DNA of 64,000 bases from Trigonopsis variabilis (GCA_003707065.3 PPXM03000003.1:806001-870000); one strand, 5' to 3'. Shown: positions 31,565 to 42,166, counted from the stretch's first letter. Notes: a model not told the origin generated them from the sequence alone. Numbers and translations are program-made.

Positions 31565-32136
31565 TATCACAACTTCACTATCAGACCTCTAGTCTTTAAT
31601 CACTTGTGGAATAGTGTTAATCTGTGAATCGATCCTTTGCCGTCGTCACCGTTCTATGCTGCTTTGGATCAACAGAACAACTTTCCCGGAGTGTTACGTA
31701 GCCAAAATGTTACCATTTCATCATTTTGGAAATTACACCTCGGAAATGGTCCTTACGTCTTATTTTCCTCACAAGGCCATTTATCTATAAGGAGGATAAT
31801 GTCACATGAAATGTTCTTTCTCAATTTACACGACCGTAGTCTACAAAACTCGTGTGCTTCCCCTGGTCGGTGCGCAGCCAACCTTGCTGGTTATGCGTGG
31901 AGCAGCATGGGAAGTAGGCTTAAATCTTGGTTAAGCGCCTTGTCACCAATCTATATCCACGCATATTGAAATGAAGTCTAGTGCAAGGTCAAGCAAACGG
32001 CGATAAGGTAAAACTGCTTGCCCAAGTCACCACCATGAACAAACCCTGACTATGCCTCCAATGCACTAACAGATATTATTGTTCAATGTGCCCGAGAAAA
32101 CAATAAGTCCATTGAGAATGTCCTACCAAACATAAA
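31565..32136. other. Intergenic region, zinc transporter 5' end to kinase 3' end
   Basis: About 570 bp with minus-strand genes on both sides. A plus-strand frame at 31637-31969 begins with TTG and has no resemblance to a known protein. I treat it as chance. Confidence 0.4.
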
Positions 32137-33587
32137 TCAAAACAGATAGCTCTTAACTCTAGAGGGTCCTTCTGAGCCTTCTTGGACTCCTGGAGAGCCG
32201 TCTTCATCGCCAGCTTTCTCTTCCTTGGTGCCTACTGTATTGGGAGTGCCTTGGTCGCTCCTGACCTGCTCCGAATCAACTGACCTGGGAGGAAGTTCTT
32301 GAAGGAAGGGGTTTTTGGACTTCAGAGGAAGTGGCTCTTTCTCATTTTCATGCTTAGATGTGCTCTCTTGGGAATCTGCGGTGCTGGCAGCTTTGCTGCT
32401 TTGACCCGCCTGTTGAGCTTTCTTCAGTCGCATGGCAGCTTCGACAACTTCATGGAAAGCAGCTCCTTGACTAGAGTGACGAGCTTTTGAAGGCGTATTA
32501 GACTTTTCGATTCCCAGTTCTTCGTCATCATCAGAGGAACTGTCGTGAAGTTTGAGAGCAGCCAGACGATTAGACAGTCGGACCGCTTCGATTGCTTCCC
32601 GAAATTTCTGTCGCGCATTGAATCCTTTTCTAATTTGTGGCAACAAATCAGAAGAGAAGGCATTATTACCTGTCATCCATGGATCGTCCATTAGTTGACG
32701 AGCAGTTGGGCGGTCTTCCGGGCGGAATGAGAGGGCTCGAAGGATAAATCGTTTGGCGTCATCAGACACATCCTGCCAATATTGTTTATGAAAAGTAACA
32801 GTTGAATTTTCCACTTCAGCCAAGAAGCCATCCACATCTTCGGATCGAAAAGGAGAGTAGCCACATAGAAGAGTGTAAGTGATTACTCCCAAACTCCAAA
32901 TATCACAAGGCTTCCCATGCCCTGTCCGCATCAGCACTTCTGGTGCAGCGTAACCAAATGAACCAGCAACAGACATTAACTTATCATCGTCACTTTTTAA
33001 TGCCTTGGCTATACCAAAATCGGCCAGAACCAACTCAGAGTCGGGATCAGGAGTCAAATATAATAAGTTCTCCGGCTTAAGGTCGCGGTGAACAATGTTA
33101 TGGTCATGAAGATAAATCACAGCATCGAGGATTTCTCGAACAGTGACAACTGCATCTTTTTCTGAGTATCGTCCTCGTTCACAGATTCTATCAAATAGTT
33201 CACCACCAGTGGCACTAGTGGTTAGTTATAGTCAACCTCTTCTTCGACTCACAGCTCCGTTACAATGTAAAACTTATGCTAATCAGTCAGCTTAATCAGT
33301 CACTTATATTGCCTTACCTTGCTTTCAAACCAGTCGAGAAACTTCACAATATGAGGATGCTTTAGACGACTGAGGATACTCAATTCATCATACACCATCT
33401 TCTCATTTCCTTTGACGCCAGCTTTCAAGATAATTTTCACTGCGCAAGGCCCATCGGGCCCTTGAGCTCGTCGAACTACACCATAAGTCCCAGCTCCTAA
33501 AGTATCTTCCAAATGATATAATTTCCGCCTAAACCTGTACGACTCAGGCTGGTTCGTTAATTTTGCAGTGAAATCCGTCAGGCCCAT
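32137..33587 (-). CDS. CMK1: Ca2+/calmodulin-dependent protein kinase (CMK-type)
   Basis: Three exons, 33318-33587, 33253-33272 (only 20 nt) and 32137-33214, give 455 residues. The introns are 45 and 38 nt. The kinase domain runs from about residue 30 to 300: 'LGAGTYGVVRRA' (G-loop), 'CAVKIILKAG' (catalytic Lys), 'IVHRDLKPENLLY', 'LADFGIAKAL', 'APEVLMRTGHGKPCDIWSLG'. The small exon encodes 'FYIVTE' of the hinge. After the kinase domain comes 'IRKGFNARQKFREAIEAVRL', the typical autoinhibitory and calmodulin-binding helix of CaM kinases. The tail is rich in Ser, Lys and Glu. The subfamily is clear; the choice between CMK1 and CMK2 is arbitrary. Confidence 0.9.
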
Positions 33588-33964
33588 TGTCGGAACAAGA
33601 AGATGCAAAGACCCTGCTGATAGACAATCTGCCTTCCCAATGTGCCAAGAACGGCGAACGCGTAGACAACCGCTACACAGTGGTGCAAAACCACAGAAAC
33701 ATCTTGGGCTTCTCTACAACACTCGGTGAAGAATCATAGTCGTCTTTACACTTGCTGGTATGTCTTAAGCATAATAGTGGAGTAGGACTCCCTGATACCG
33801 GTGCATATGGGTCTTGTTGTCTACCTCATTCTCTAGCAGCCATTGTAGACTAGGCAACTCGCGCGTCACCACATTCATTGCAGGGTTAACGTGTCTTGGC
33901 AGATATTATTCAGTACGTACAGAAACCGAAATCATTTCTCATTATTAGATCCACTGTAGGCTTC
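33588..33964. other. Intergenic region, HAP3 3' end to kinase 5' end
   Basis: About 375 bp. No further gene is visible. It should hold the kinase promoter and the HAP3 3' region, both on the minus strand. Confidence 0.4.
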
Positions 33965-34851
33965 TCAAAATTCCCCTCCTGAAACGTATTGTTGTCCCTC
34001 ATATCCATACAAGCTTTCATCTGCGTTTTCGTCCAACAAGGAAGGAATCGATCCCACGGTATCTTGGTCATACGAGGTTCCTCGACGTCTATCACGGTCT
34101 TGTTTAACAGGTTGGCTCTTGTACATGTCAGTCCCATAGTCCCTTGGCCGCAGATCTTACCTCTCTGTATTTAGCTAAGTAGATTTTCAACGCCTCGGCA
34201 TAATTTTCAAAGCCAAGCGACATCATAGCAAACAGAACGTCTTCTCCGTTCACAGTTTTTCGTTTTTCAGTTAAACATTTGTCCGAGGCTAGAGTCTGTT
34301 AATCTGGCTTTAAATACCAATTTTCTTCGTACCTTCAGACGTAATAAAAGAAATAAATTCTGAAACGCATTCCTGCATACACTCCTTAGCTTCTTTAGCT
34401 ATCTTTGCATTTTCCGGCAACGCAGTCTTCATGATTCTTGCCACTAGATAAATTAGCTTCTTCCCTTATTATTTAACCCATCGACCAGTCAGACATATAG
34501 AAATATAATGATTTGTAAGTTTTCTCCGTAAAAAATAGCCCATATCTTCTCTCTCGTCCCTTCACTTCAAAACCTAAGATTTCGGCAGCTCTAACAAGAA
34601 TTACAGATAAAAACATTCTCCAGCATACTATTTGTAATAAAACTTCCATTACCATCTCATCAGCTCTAATGGTAGTCCTTAACATCACAAGTCTAAAATT
34701 GAGAGCCGCCTTAATGCCGAGACAGATAGCAATCCCATTTCTGCTTATATAGCGACTTACCGTTGGCTATTGGTAGCCATTTATCTTGTTCTTTGATCTC
34801 ATACTCCTTATGTTCGTGTAGTTCCTCTTGTTCTTCGGATCCTTCCTTCAT
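33965..34851 (-). CDS. HAP3: CCAAT-binding factor subunit Hap3 / NF-YB (four exons)
   Basis: Predicted exons are 34761-34851, 34333-34443, 34161-34288 and 33965-34117, giving 160 residues. The introns are 317, 44 and 43 nt. The joined product contains the histone-fold core of NF-YB: '[20 protein letters not shown]', '[20 protein letters not shown]', 'FITSEASDKC', '[20 protein letters not shown]' and '[16 protein letters not shown]'. This is nearly the universal sequence of the family. Hap3 joins Hap2 and Hap5 to bind CCAAT boxes, controlling respiratory and iron-related genes. The acidic N-terminal and Gly/Asp-rich C-terminal tails are lineage-specific. No long frame covers the gene because the first intron splits the histone fold. 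Its start is only 45 bp from that of CIA1 on the other strand. Confidence 0.93.
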
Positions 34852-34896
34852 GTTGACGTTGTTGAGGCACGTCCCACTTACTCGCGGCCGTTAAAA
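34852..34896. promoter_or_regulatory. 45-bp gap between the HAP3 and CIA1 start codons
   Basis: The two start codons face away from each other, with only 45 bp between them. The two transcripts must therefore share a promoter or start inside each other's 5' region. Confidence 0.55.
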
Positions 34897-36140
34897 ATGA
34901 AGTGCCTCCAGAGCCAAACTGCCCATGACCAGGAAATCTGGAATCTGGCTATTCATCCTAACTTATCTTTAATAGCATCTTGCTCGTCAGATCGGTCTGT
35001 GTCTATTTTCCAATTGCAAACTCGATCAGAGTCAAGCCTTGAATCAAAACTCCAGACCGACTATAATGCTGCTTCCTCTGATTATACTCAACCTCACCCT
35101 CCTCGTTCAGCAGCTTCCTGTGATTCCAGATTAGTCTATCTGACTAGCCTCGATACCTCTCACAAGCGTTCCATCCGATGTGCAGCTTGGAAACCATCTA
35201 TTATCTTGGGAGGAAGGCGTCTTCCTCCTACTTTGGCTACTGCATCATTTGATGGCACAGTTGGTATTTGGAATCCTCCTCTTGAAGATGATGGAGAGCG
35301 GTTTGACTTGGCTGGGGAATGGGAGTTCATGGCTGCATTAGAAGGCCACGAAAATGAAGTTAAAGGAGTCGCTTGGTCTAAAGATGGAACTTTTATTGCT
35401 ACATGTTCAAGGGATAAAAGCGTGTGGGTCTGGGAAAGTATGTGCTCTATCAATTTGTCTTATCTAACCTCCATCAGCTGATGCCGAAAATGAAGAAATG
35501 GAGTGTTTAGCAGTCTTACAAGACCATACCCAGGATGTAAAAGCCGTTATTTGGCATCCGAGTGAGAATGTGAGATCTAGAAAGTCTTGAAAGATGTATT
35601 AACGTTTAGTTGCTTGTTTCTTGTTCATACGACGATAGCATTCGGTTCTGGACGGAAGATGACGACGATTGGGCATGTTGTTGTACGTTGCAAGCCCATG
35701 AATCGACAGTATGGACTATTGATTTTGAAAAAAAAGACCCTTATCGCCTAGTTTCGGGGTCTGCTGACCTTTCAGTGAAGATCTGGAAACGAACTGGCCA
35801 AACCGGTGGTCGACCAAGGACCACTCAAGGAATCCCTTCTATCATTCGAACAAGCGATCCTATTTCTCAGCATTGGGAACTCGACTTTGTGTTGCCTTCC
35901 ATACATGAAGGCCCCGTCTATTCCGTAGCGTGGTCGAAATCAGGGAAAATCGCAAGTACGGGTGCAGATAGTAAGATTGTTATCTATTTGGAAAATGACA
36001 GCCAATGGTCTGTTCTCCAAATTCAGGATCTCGCTCATGGAATCTATGAAATCAACACCCTGGTGTGGTCACATTCTGATCAGGATCTTCTTGTCTCTGG
36101 AGGTGATGATGGCAAAGTGAAGTTATGGTCTGTACAATAG
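34897..36140 (+). CDS. CIA1: Cytosolic iron-sulfur assembly protein Cia1 (WD40)
   Basis: Exons 34897-35437, 35478-35569 and 35610-36140 give 387 residues; both introns are 40 nt. Seven WD blades are visible, e.g. '[20 protein letters not shown]', '[10 protein letters not shown]', '[20 protein letters not shown]', '[11 protein letters not shown]', '[20 protein letters not shown]', 'SYDDSIRFW', '[20 protein letters not shown]' and the final '[15 protein letters not shown]'. The order and the blade 4 wording '[12 protein letters not shown]' are typical of Cia1/CIAO1, the docking factor that passes Fe-S clusters to cytosolic and nuclear enzymes. The first ATG in frame is 34897. It is paired with HAP3, whose complex regulates iron genes in some fungi. 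Confidence 0.92.
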
Positions 36141-36445
36141 AAGAACGAGTAAAAGAAGCCATATATCGTTTATGATTCAATGGCATTGAATATCAGCACG
36201 ATGAAATCAATCTCCAGTTCAAGCTAGCTTGATAAGGAGATCTTGCTAAGGTAACATTCTTAGACGGAATATCTAAAGAAAAAATGCTAATACCAACTAT
36301 CGCAAATCTATTAGATCTAGTGTACGTAAATAGAGCAACCTATGACCTCCTATGGAAAGGGCTAGGTCCAACGGTCACCGTTACCACTTTTCTCGCGCGC
36401 GCTACTGTGCTACTTGGCCTTCCGTCCCCTTGACAGACCCGGCAA
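36141..36445. other. Intergenic region, CIA1 to chaperone gene
   Basis: About 300 bp between two plus-strand genes. It contains the pyrimidine-rich run TCTCGCGCGCGC near 36393. I see no gene. Confidence 0.35.
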
Positions 36446-36847
36446 ATGTACCAGTGTCATGATCGGACCGTGTCCTTGGCTCCGTTCGATGATAACTTGA
36501 GTATCAGAGTAATCTCTCATTCAAGTTCTGGCCCTGCAGTTCCGCTTGTTATCCATCTTACGTCTCAACCAGAGCTCTCTTCAGGGCAAGGTGGAGCTCC
36601 GCCTTACCTTTCTAGCATGGGTAGTATGGTTTACGCCCTTCCGCTTTCACAAGCTGCTGTTGGTACGAAACTAGCGGAAGATTCGTCTTCATATGATCTT
36701 ACTGATCGCCTGGCAAGACTGTTAGCTCGAAAGCTAGGACGGCCAGTTTATATCAGTGCATCTATAAGGCTCAATGAAGCTGAAAAGGAGCTGACGGTCA
36801 TAAAAGCCGTGGTCAACGCTGTTTCAGATGTCATTCGTTCTAAATAA
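36446..36847 (+). CDS. Probable proteasome assembly chaperone 4 (Pac4/Psmg4-type)
   Basis: A 133-residue single-exon frame from an ATG. The C-terminal half reads 'YDLTDRLARLLARKLGRPVY' followed by 'ISASIRLNEAEKELTVIKAV', which fits the small Pac4/Poc4 fold: a strand, then 'S-R-LA-RLA-R--G--VFVS' and a final strand and helix. The N-terminal half has alternating strands including 'GSMVYALPLSQAAVGT'. Pac4 works with Pac3 to assemble the 20S proteasome alpha ring. The match is based on a short motif, so a different small protein of the same fold remains possible. The gene is convergent with the deubiquitinase gene, with stops 121 bp apart. Confidence 0.6.
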   Translation: MYQCHDRTVSLAPFDDNLSIRVISHSSSGPAVPLVIHLTSQPELSSGQGGAPPYLSSMGSMVYALPLSQAAVGTKLAEDSSSYDLTDRLARLLARKLGRPVYISASIRLNEAEKELTVIKAVVNAVSDVIRSK

Positions 36848-36968
36848 TGGAAAAGAAGCGTTCCTCTGTATATGTTATATATCTTGTAATTCATCCACTC
36901 TATCCTCATTCAGCCTCTGCCGTCCTATATACATTCTTTCCGCTCGATTCCTCCGATCATAATATACA

Positions 36969-39122
36969 TCAACGGCGAAAGAATCCTTTCTTTCTATTTT
37001 CCTTGTCCTTGTCCTTTTCTTTCTCCTTCTCTTCCTTTTCTTTGTCATCCGATTTATCTTTCTTCCAAAACTTTCCAGGTTCTCTTTTAGACATTGACCC
37101 TTTCTTGAATCGAGAGAGACCACTCGGCCGACGTCCAACAGAGGTACCCGACTGTGCAGTCGTGCTTGATGCTGTCGATCCCACCGAAGTGTCTGACTCT
37201 CGCCGTCTCGCCTGAGAAGAGCTGGGGTGTGAAAGGTCGTGTGCTGCCTGAGTATGCCCAATCTTGGGTAAGGGTGATTCTATTAACGGATCAAGTCCAT
37301 CAGACGGTGCATTAACGCTCGTTGAAGGGCTTGGAGTCGGTGAGTTCCTATGCTGCTCAGAATGTTCAAAAATTGTGCTATCGGTCACGCTTGCACCTGA
37401 AAAGGCCCTTCGACCGAGAGGTGGTCGTGACTTAGACATGGAGAAATATTCGTTGCCGGGAAACGTCCCTGGAGATCCAATTACGCTGGCAGTCGTAGAG
37501 GTGGCCGCTGAAGTTGGAGGCGAAGGGGGAACGTTGCTGCCTGCAGAAGCTTGTGTGTTGCTAGCTCCTTCTTGGGTGCTCTCACATGAGTATCGTCGGC
37601 GAGCGTCGACATCCGCTTGATCAACCATCCGGTAAAACAGTAGATATGCACTTGCCAGACCCGGTCTATCACCGAAGAAATTCTTAACATAATCCTCAGA
37701 AACTGATTCCACTAGCTCGTCATCATAGAGAATCCAGTCTCCCGGACTGCGTTGGACAATGGCCACGTAATGGCCATGATAAGGGCCACCACCAATATGA
37801 ACAACAACCGCATAAAGCTCAAATAAACGATCAGGATCATTAGCATCATCGGTGGTATCAAATAGCCTTAACTGAAAGGGGTAAACGACTTTATGGAACA
37901 ACTTCACATTGCGCTGCAGATCCTCTGTGAATTTAAATCTCTTGAGATGTAAAACTAGAATTCTAGGAAGCTGAGAAATCATCATCCTCTTCTCAGCCTC
38001 TTGGAGCCCATTACACACATCACAGTGGAATTTATTCCGTTCACACAGCATTTCAATCGCAGAGAACTGTCGGAGACATGCCGTCACACTTATATCCGGT
38101 TCCAAGTCTATTGAAAGATCCAGAAACTTCTCTTGCCTCCGACTAACGCTTTCACATGTCAAACATCTTGTCTCTGATGATAGACAGCCCTCAAACAAAT
38201 CATGCATCCAATGTCCCTCATCAGGCCTAACATCCTGGTTATGTTCGGAATTATAAGCGTGGACGGTATCAATTATGCTGTTGAGAAGAAAGTTGAAAAA
38301 TTCATGAGCGTCCTGGTGCATACTAGAGCGAAACATTTCGTTATCTCGCTTTAAGATATCGATCAATTTCGACGGTGACACGATGCCAGAGGCGGATTTA
38401 TGTTCGATGATTGACTCAAAGACGTCCTTGACACAAGATAATAAGCTCTCGTCTAATCCATATTCAGAGGAAAAGGATTGATCTAGATTAATAATTGGTC
38501 CAGCAGCCAACGTATTCTTCTTGCGTTGTTCATATGTAGGAGGGGCATCGTTAGGTTGGTTTGCAGCTCCATTTGTATTATTTGAAGAGGAGGTATTTGA
38601 ATTCTGGCCCGCAGTTGGCTCGGTGCTCGGATGAGAAGCACTACTCATGAACGTGTTCCCCATGAATCCTTTGCGCTTTTGAGCAGGCACAGGAGCCGGA
38701 GCAGGTGTAGACGGGTTCGCTTTACCATTGGTTCCATTAGCAGCCGGACTCGTTCCATTCACTGGAGGAGGAGAATTTGGCAACAAGGCAGGATGAGTAG
38801 TGCTGCCTGGTACTTCTGTTCGCCTAGCTCTTGTCTTTGGTAAAGGAGGGAATTCAAGAACAGCATTCCTGAAATCTGGAGAGGCGAATAAGCATTGTAA
38901 GATAGAATTGCAATAGCACGTGTATCCAAAATTTTCCATGCCAAACAGCTTCGCAGACGGATCGGCAGAGGCAAGAGTTGACTGACTGGAAGAAGAAACA
39001 TCACTTTGACTTCGGTCTTTATTAAGGTCAGTCGTGGCTACCGGAATATTGGTGGTGGGCACTGGCACCGGAGAAACGTGATGATTAATCACTTTTTCTT
39101 CAGAGGGAAGAGAATGTTTTAC
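36969..39122 (-). CDS. Ubiquitin carboxyl-terminal hydrolase, Ubp9/Ubp13 (USP12/46, CreB) type; N-terminal exon(s) unresolved
   Basis: A frame of about 717 residues with no in-frame ATG at its 5' end. It is preceded by a clear 3' splice site (CTAACAATAG ending at 39135, or CCCAG ending at 39123), so one or more exons lie upstream. The Cys box reads 'FGMENFGYTCYCNSILQCL'; the residue two before the catalytic Cys is Tyr instead of the usual Asn. The His box reads 'GPYHGHYVAIVQ' and is followed by 'WILYDDELVESV'. Zinc-ribbon Cys pairs 'CLTCESV' and 'CDVCNGLQ' are present, as in USP12/46 enzymes. The C-terminal third is Ser/Thr-rich with a highly charged KEK tail. A candidate first exon with ATG at about 39889 (ATGGCGCTCAAGCTCT then GTAAGT) is in the wrong phase to join directly. 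Confidence 0.85.
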   Translation of the reverse strand, partial: VKHSLPSEEKVINHHVSPVPVPTTNIPVATTDLNKDRSQSDVSSSSQSTLASADPSAKLFGMENFGYTCYCNSILQCLFASPDFRNAVLEFPPLPKTRARRTEVPGSTTHPALLPNSPPPVNGTSPAANGTNGKANPSTPAPAPVPAQKRKGFMGNTFMSSASHPSTEPTAGQNSNTSSSNNTNGAANQPNDAPPTYEQRKKNTLAAGPIINLDQSFSSEYGLDESLLSCVKDVFESIIEHKSASGIVSPSKLIDILKRDNEMFRSSMHQDAHEFFNFLLNSIIDTVHAYNSEHNQDVRPDEGHWMHDLFEGCLSSETRCLTCESVSRRQEKFLDLSIDLEPDISVTACLRQFSAIEMLCERNKFHCDVCNGLQEAEKRMMISQLPRILVLHLKRFKFTEDLQRNVKLFHKVVYPFQLRLFDTTDDANDPDRLFELYAVVVHIGGGPYHGHYVAIVQRSPGDWILYDDELVESVSEDYVKNFFGDRPGLASAYLLFYRMVDQADVDARRRYSCESTQEGASNTQASAGSNVPPSPPTSAATSTTASVIGSPGTFPGNEYFSMSKSRPPLGRRAFSGASVTDSTIFEHSEQHRNSPTPSPSTSVNAPSDGLDPLIESPLPKIGHTQAAHDLSHPSSSQARRRESDTSVGSTASSTTAQSGTSVGRRPSGLSRFKKGSMSKREPGKFWKKDKSDDKEKEEKEKEKDKDKENRKKGFFRR

Positions 39123-40435
39123 CTGGGAGACAGACTATTGTTAGTATTTAAGAATCGTTTGGATCATCATTCACGGCCTTCAATCTCTGTGCCGGTCACC
39201 ATCCCATTGGAGCAGCGCCAAAGCACTGGCATCAGAGCCATCCGGCAGGATATCAAGCGGAGATCGTGGCAAACAAAACGAAATCTCCAGAGGGACCGTT
39301 TTATTTTCTAAAATAAGTAAAGATTATAGATACCTGGTGGAATAGTCAAGTTGTACCAGAAGCCATATTCATACCGAGAGATGGCTATCGCGGCAGAGGC
39401 TATCTCTCACGATTTACACCTTTCGTCTTCTATCGTGTATATATGTACGATTACCCGAAAAGACCTGGGAAAAATAGGGACACTCAAAGATAAGAACTCT
39501 TTCAAAACGATCATATTAAGCAAAGTTGTAATTTCATTTCTTTACCAAGTAAATCCAGAAGGCTGAATCGAAACGAACAAGATGGCAAGGAATGATCGGT
39601 AAGGGAAGTAGTTTCCAAGATGAAACAGTCTGCCAGCGAAGATCTGCGGGGCGGAACAGGAGGAAGAAGGGCCTGCAATTATCCCGTAGATTTTCGAGAT
39701 CTTTAAAGAGACATATAGAAGAGTCGACAGATGAGTATCGCTTAACTATCAGGCAAATCGAAGAAGACCCGGTAGATCATGCAAGTACAAAGGCAAGAGG
39801 GCTCAGTCTCCAAGTCGAGAAGCACCCCGGCAGGGAATGATAAGGGATCCAGAAGATGATATAGATACTTACAGAGCTTGAGCGCCATCTTAAAATTGGC
39901 ATTATGATTTGAAGAGAGGGGTAGGGTTGCAACGTCAATTATAGGAAACGAGGGCGTGGTGGGGACGTGGGCGGTTGTTGCGTTAGCTGTCTTAATGATT
40001 AGAAAGGGGTCGTCGTTGACCTAAGTTGTATCGTGCGACAAGCCGGCTGACGTGGCCGCAGGGCGAAAAGAGTCAATTTTAGATGAAATGACCGGTAAAA
40101 TTAAATGAATAAGGTGATGAGTTGGAAGATGGTGAATGGAGTTGAAAATAATGAGGCAAATGCGGAGTTAACTCCTCAACAAGACAATATTCCATTGCTG
40201 ATCTTCGTGATTTGCCAAAAGGACGATCAGTGATGGTCCGTAGATCTGCTCCACTAGCAAAAGACAGATAGTTCATTATTGGTTTAGGATGACTGAAAAG
40301 CATATCTACTACATATGGCGTATATGTATACAGGTGAGAATAGGAGACAATCTCTGCTCTCCAGCTCCAGCACCCAATTTGATTTGAGAACACATGGGAA
40401 AACCCGGGACATTAAATGTAGTATATAATAATATT
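39123..40435. other. Upstream region of the deubiquitinase gene
   Basis: About 1.3 kb that should include the missing first exon(s) of the deubiquitinase and its promoter. Minus-strand signals seen: ATG at about 39889 followed by GTAAGT, and a TTTTAG acceptor near 39311. I could not join them in frame. Short frames on the plus strand (39592-39840) and minus strand (40079-40393) lack any resemblance to known proteins. Confidence 0.35.
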
Positions 40436-40988
40436 TTACAGGTTCACTGTTAATGTCGGGCGGTGCTTGATGTAATCTTCAATGTCCTGTTTGACTGCGA
40501 CACCCAGAACGAATCGACGATCAGCGTCGGTGACTAGGTTAGTACATAGATAGACATTAGATAGACCTACCAACTGCAAAATCGTTCCCTGATTCAAAAA
40601 AGTTGGAGAGCTCTTCCAATGGAGTATCCGGGGTGATGACCCAGAATGGCCTCGTTTTGCTCTTCTTAAATCTAATCATCACATCCTGGACGGTAGCTGA
40701 ATCTTCCGATTGCAAAGGATGTTCTCTCAGTGCTTCAGCCGTCAGGTATCCAAGTAGTCTCCGTTTCTGAGAAGAGACAACTGGAAGGTACGAATAAGAA
40801 TGCTCATAAGAAGCTTCCAGAGCAACCCTCAAAGGAGTCTGAGGCGTGATTGTAAGAGCAGGCGATAATTCGAGATCATATACCGTGGCCTAGGTTAGCA
40901 AAAGTTCCTCAGGTTCCTTACTCCTCGAAAATCAATCATAGTGATGAAAATGTAACGGTGGTTCGGTCAGTACCTTTAAAACCGGCAT
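40436..40988 (-). CDS. Small protein with a pair of CBS domains (three exons)
   Basis: Exons 40974-40988 (15 nt, MPVLK), 40571-40889 and 40436-40533 give 143 residues. The introns are 84 and 37 nt, both ending CTAACCTAG. The protein consists of two CBS motifs: 'TVYDLELSPALTITPQTPLR' with 'SYLPVVSSQKRRLLGYLTAE', and 'VQDVMIRFKK' with 'ITPDTPLEELSNFFESG' and 'DFAVVTDADRRFVLGVAVKQ'. Fungi have a conserved stand-alone CBS protein of this size and order. CBS pairs bind adenine nucleotides or S-adenosylmethionine and regulate partner proteins; the partner here is not known. The same strand carries OST2/DAD1 about 280 bp upstream. Confidence 0.85.
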
Positions 40989-41265
40989 AACGATCTCCAA
41001 GTTGACATTTATAGAATATTACGTCTTTGAAAGGCTTCGCTTTGTTTATTGATTAAATAAAGGTTTGATGGAAGAGGGTGTTTTGTGAGGTGTTTCAAAT
41101 TGTTCTTCATACGACATTCGATATTCAATAGATGCGAGAACACTATCAAGGTTAGTGCGACGAAACTATTCTGAAATCTGCTCCATTCTAGAATTAACAT
41201 GTACTGGATAATTCTGGCGCGCCTGCTACAAATTGCGCAATTTAAATCGAAATCGGACCATACTT

Positions 41266-41683
41266 TTAATTGATAAAATTATAAACAAAGAGATGTAAAA
41301 TAAGGCTGGCAAAGATGTACTCTCCAAAGGCTCTTTCAGGAGAGATAGCGCTGTCTTTAAAGTTGTAAGGTTGAGTCTGGATCCGCAAGGCGCTGGTCAA
41401 GACAAATTGACCAACCGTAGACGAAAATCCTCCTAGAAAAGCATTGAAAGGCTGCCAGTTAGGATACCTCTATATCGCAGGTATGACTTACATAGTTTCC
41501 GAGTACCAAGACGTAGATGAACTGCCAGATAGCCACGATGACCAAGTATGCTAGAAAGACATCAATTAACTTGGTCCGAGTAGATGTCGTCTGCTGATAT
41601 TTGTCTAGTATTTTTTGAAATGCCCCTTTGAAACTAGTCTCGTCACCGGCATTCGATGCCACTGCAGTCTTTTTGGCGGCCAT
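41266..41683 (-). CDS. OST2: Oligosaccharyltransferase subunit Ost2/DAD1 (two exons)
   Basis: Exons 41492-41683 and 41266-41451, with a 40-nt intron, give 125 residues (DAD1 family 113-130). The joined C-terminus 'PFNAFLGGFSSTVGQFVLTS', 'ALRIQTQPYNF', 'ISPERAFGEYIFASLILHL' is the conserved DAD1 signature. The N-terminal part has 'KLIDVFLAYLVIVAIWQFIY', the first membrane helix. The protein is a core subunit of the ER oligosaccharyltransferase that N-glycosylates nascent proteins. The first exon alone reads through the intron to a false stop. It is divergent from the TMEM14 gene. Confidence 0.95.
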
Positions 41684-42166
41684 TGGCTTGGGTGGATGTT
41701 TCCAAGTAAGGACTGGCACTCAGATCCGTAACGACTACGACAATCAAGGGATCGCTCTCGGCCATCAGCAGACGTAGCAGTTTCTCAGTCTCGAGACAGG
41801 GTGATTAGAAAAGGACATATATAAGAGAATGAAACATGTTTGATATCATTCATTATGTTTCCAGCGACAAATGTGTATCCATTTTTCTGCCACTGACGAC
41901 CAAAAAATAGCCTTACTCAGCTCGCCTAAGCGAACGGAAAGGTTTGGAGCCTATTTATTCCTGCAACATCCTTACAGGATTCTTTAAAAGCATTCTACAA
42001 AATACGACTAGATTTACCTTGGGCAATCTTAGATTATAATGAGTATGATCTTACATGACCTGCATAAGTTTCCTCATACTTACCCGGACGAGTCTTATTG
42101 GCGGGTGGATCAAAACGGAGAGCGCAGGGGATACGTAAGTGCCAAAGTAGCTCAAATTCATCAATA
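41684..42166. promoter_or_regulatory. Divergent region between OST2 and the TMEM14 gene
   Basis: About 480 bp. A plus-strand leader with upstream ATGs (42040 onward) ends at 42166. No recognised regulatory motif or extra gene. Confidence 0.4.

Noticed and set aside
31637-31969. Possible 110-residue protein between the zinc transporter and kinase genes
   Set aside because: It starts with TTG, has mixed composition and no family motif.
34444-34760. snoRNA inside the first HAP3 intron
   Set aside because: A box C-like CTGATGA and a box D-like CTGA are present but about 190 nt apart with no terminal stem, too far for a normal C/D snoRNA.
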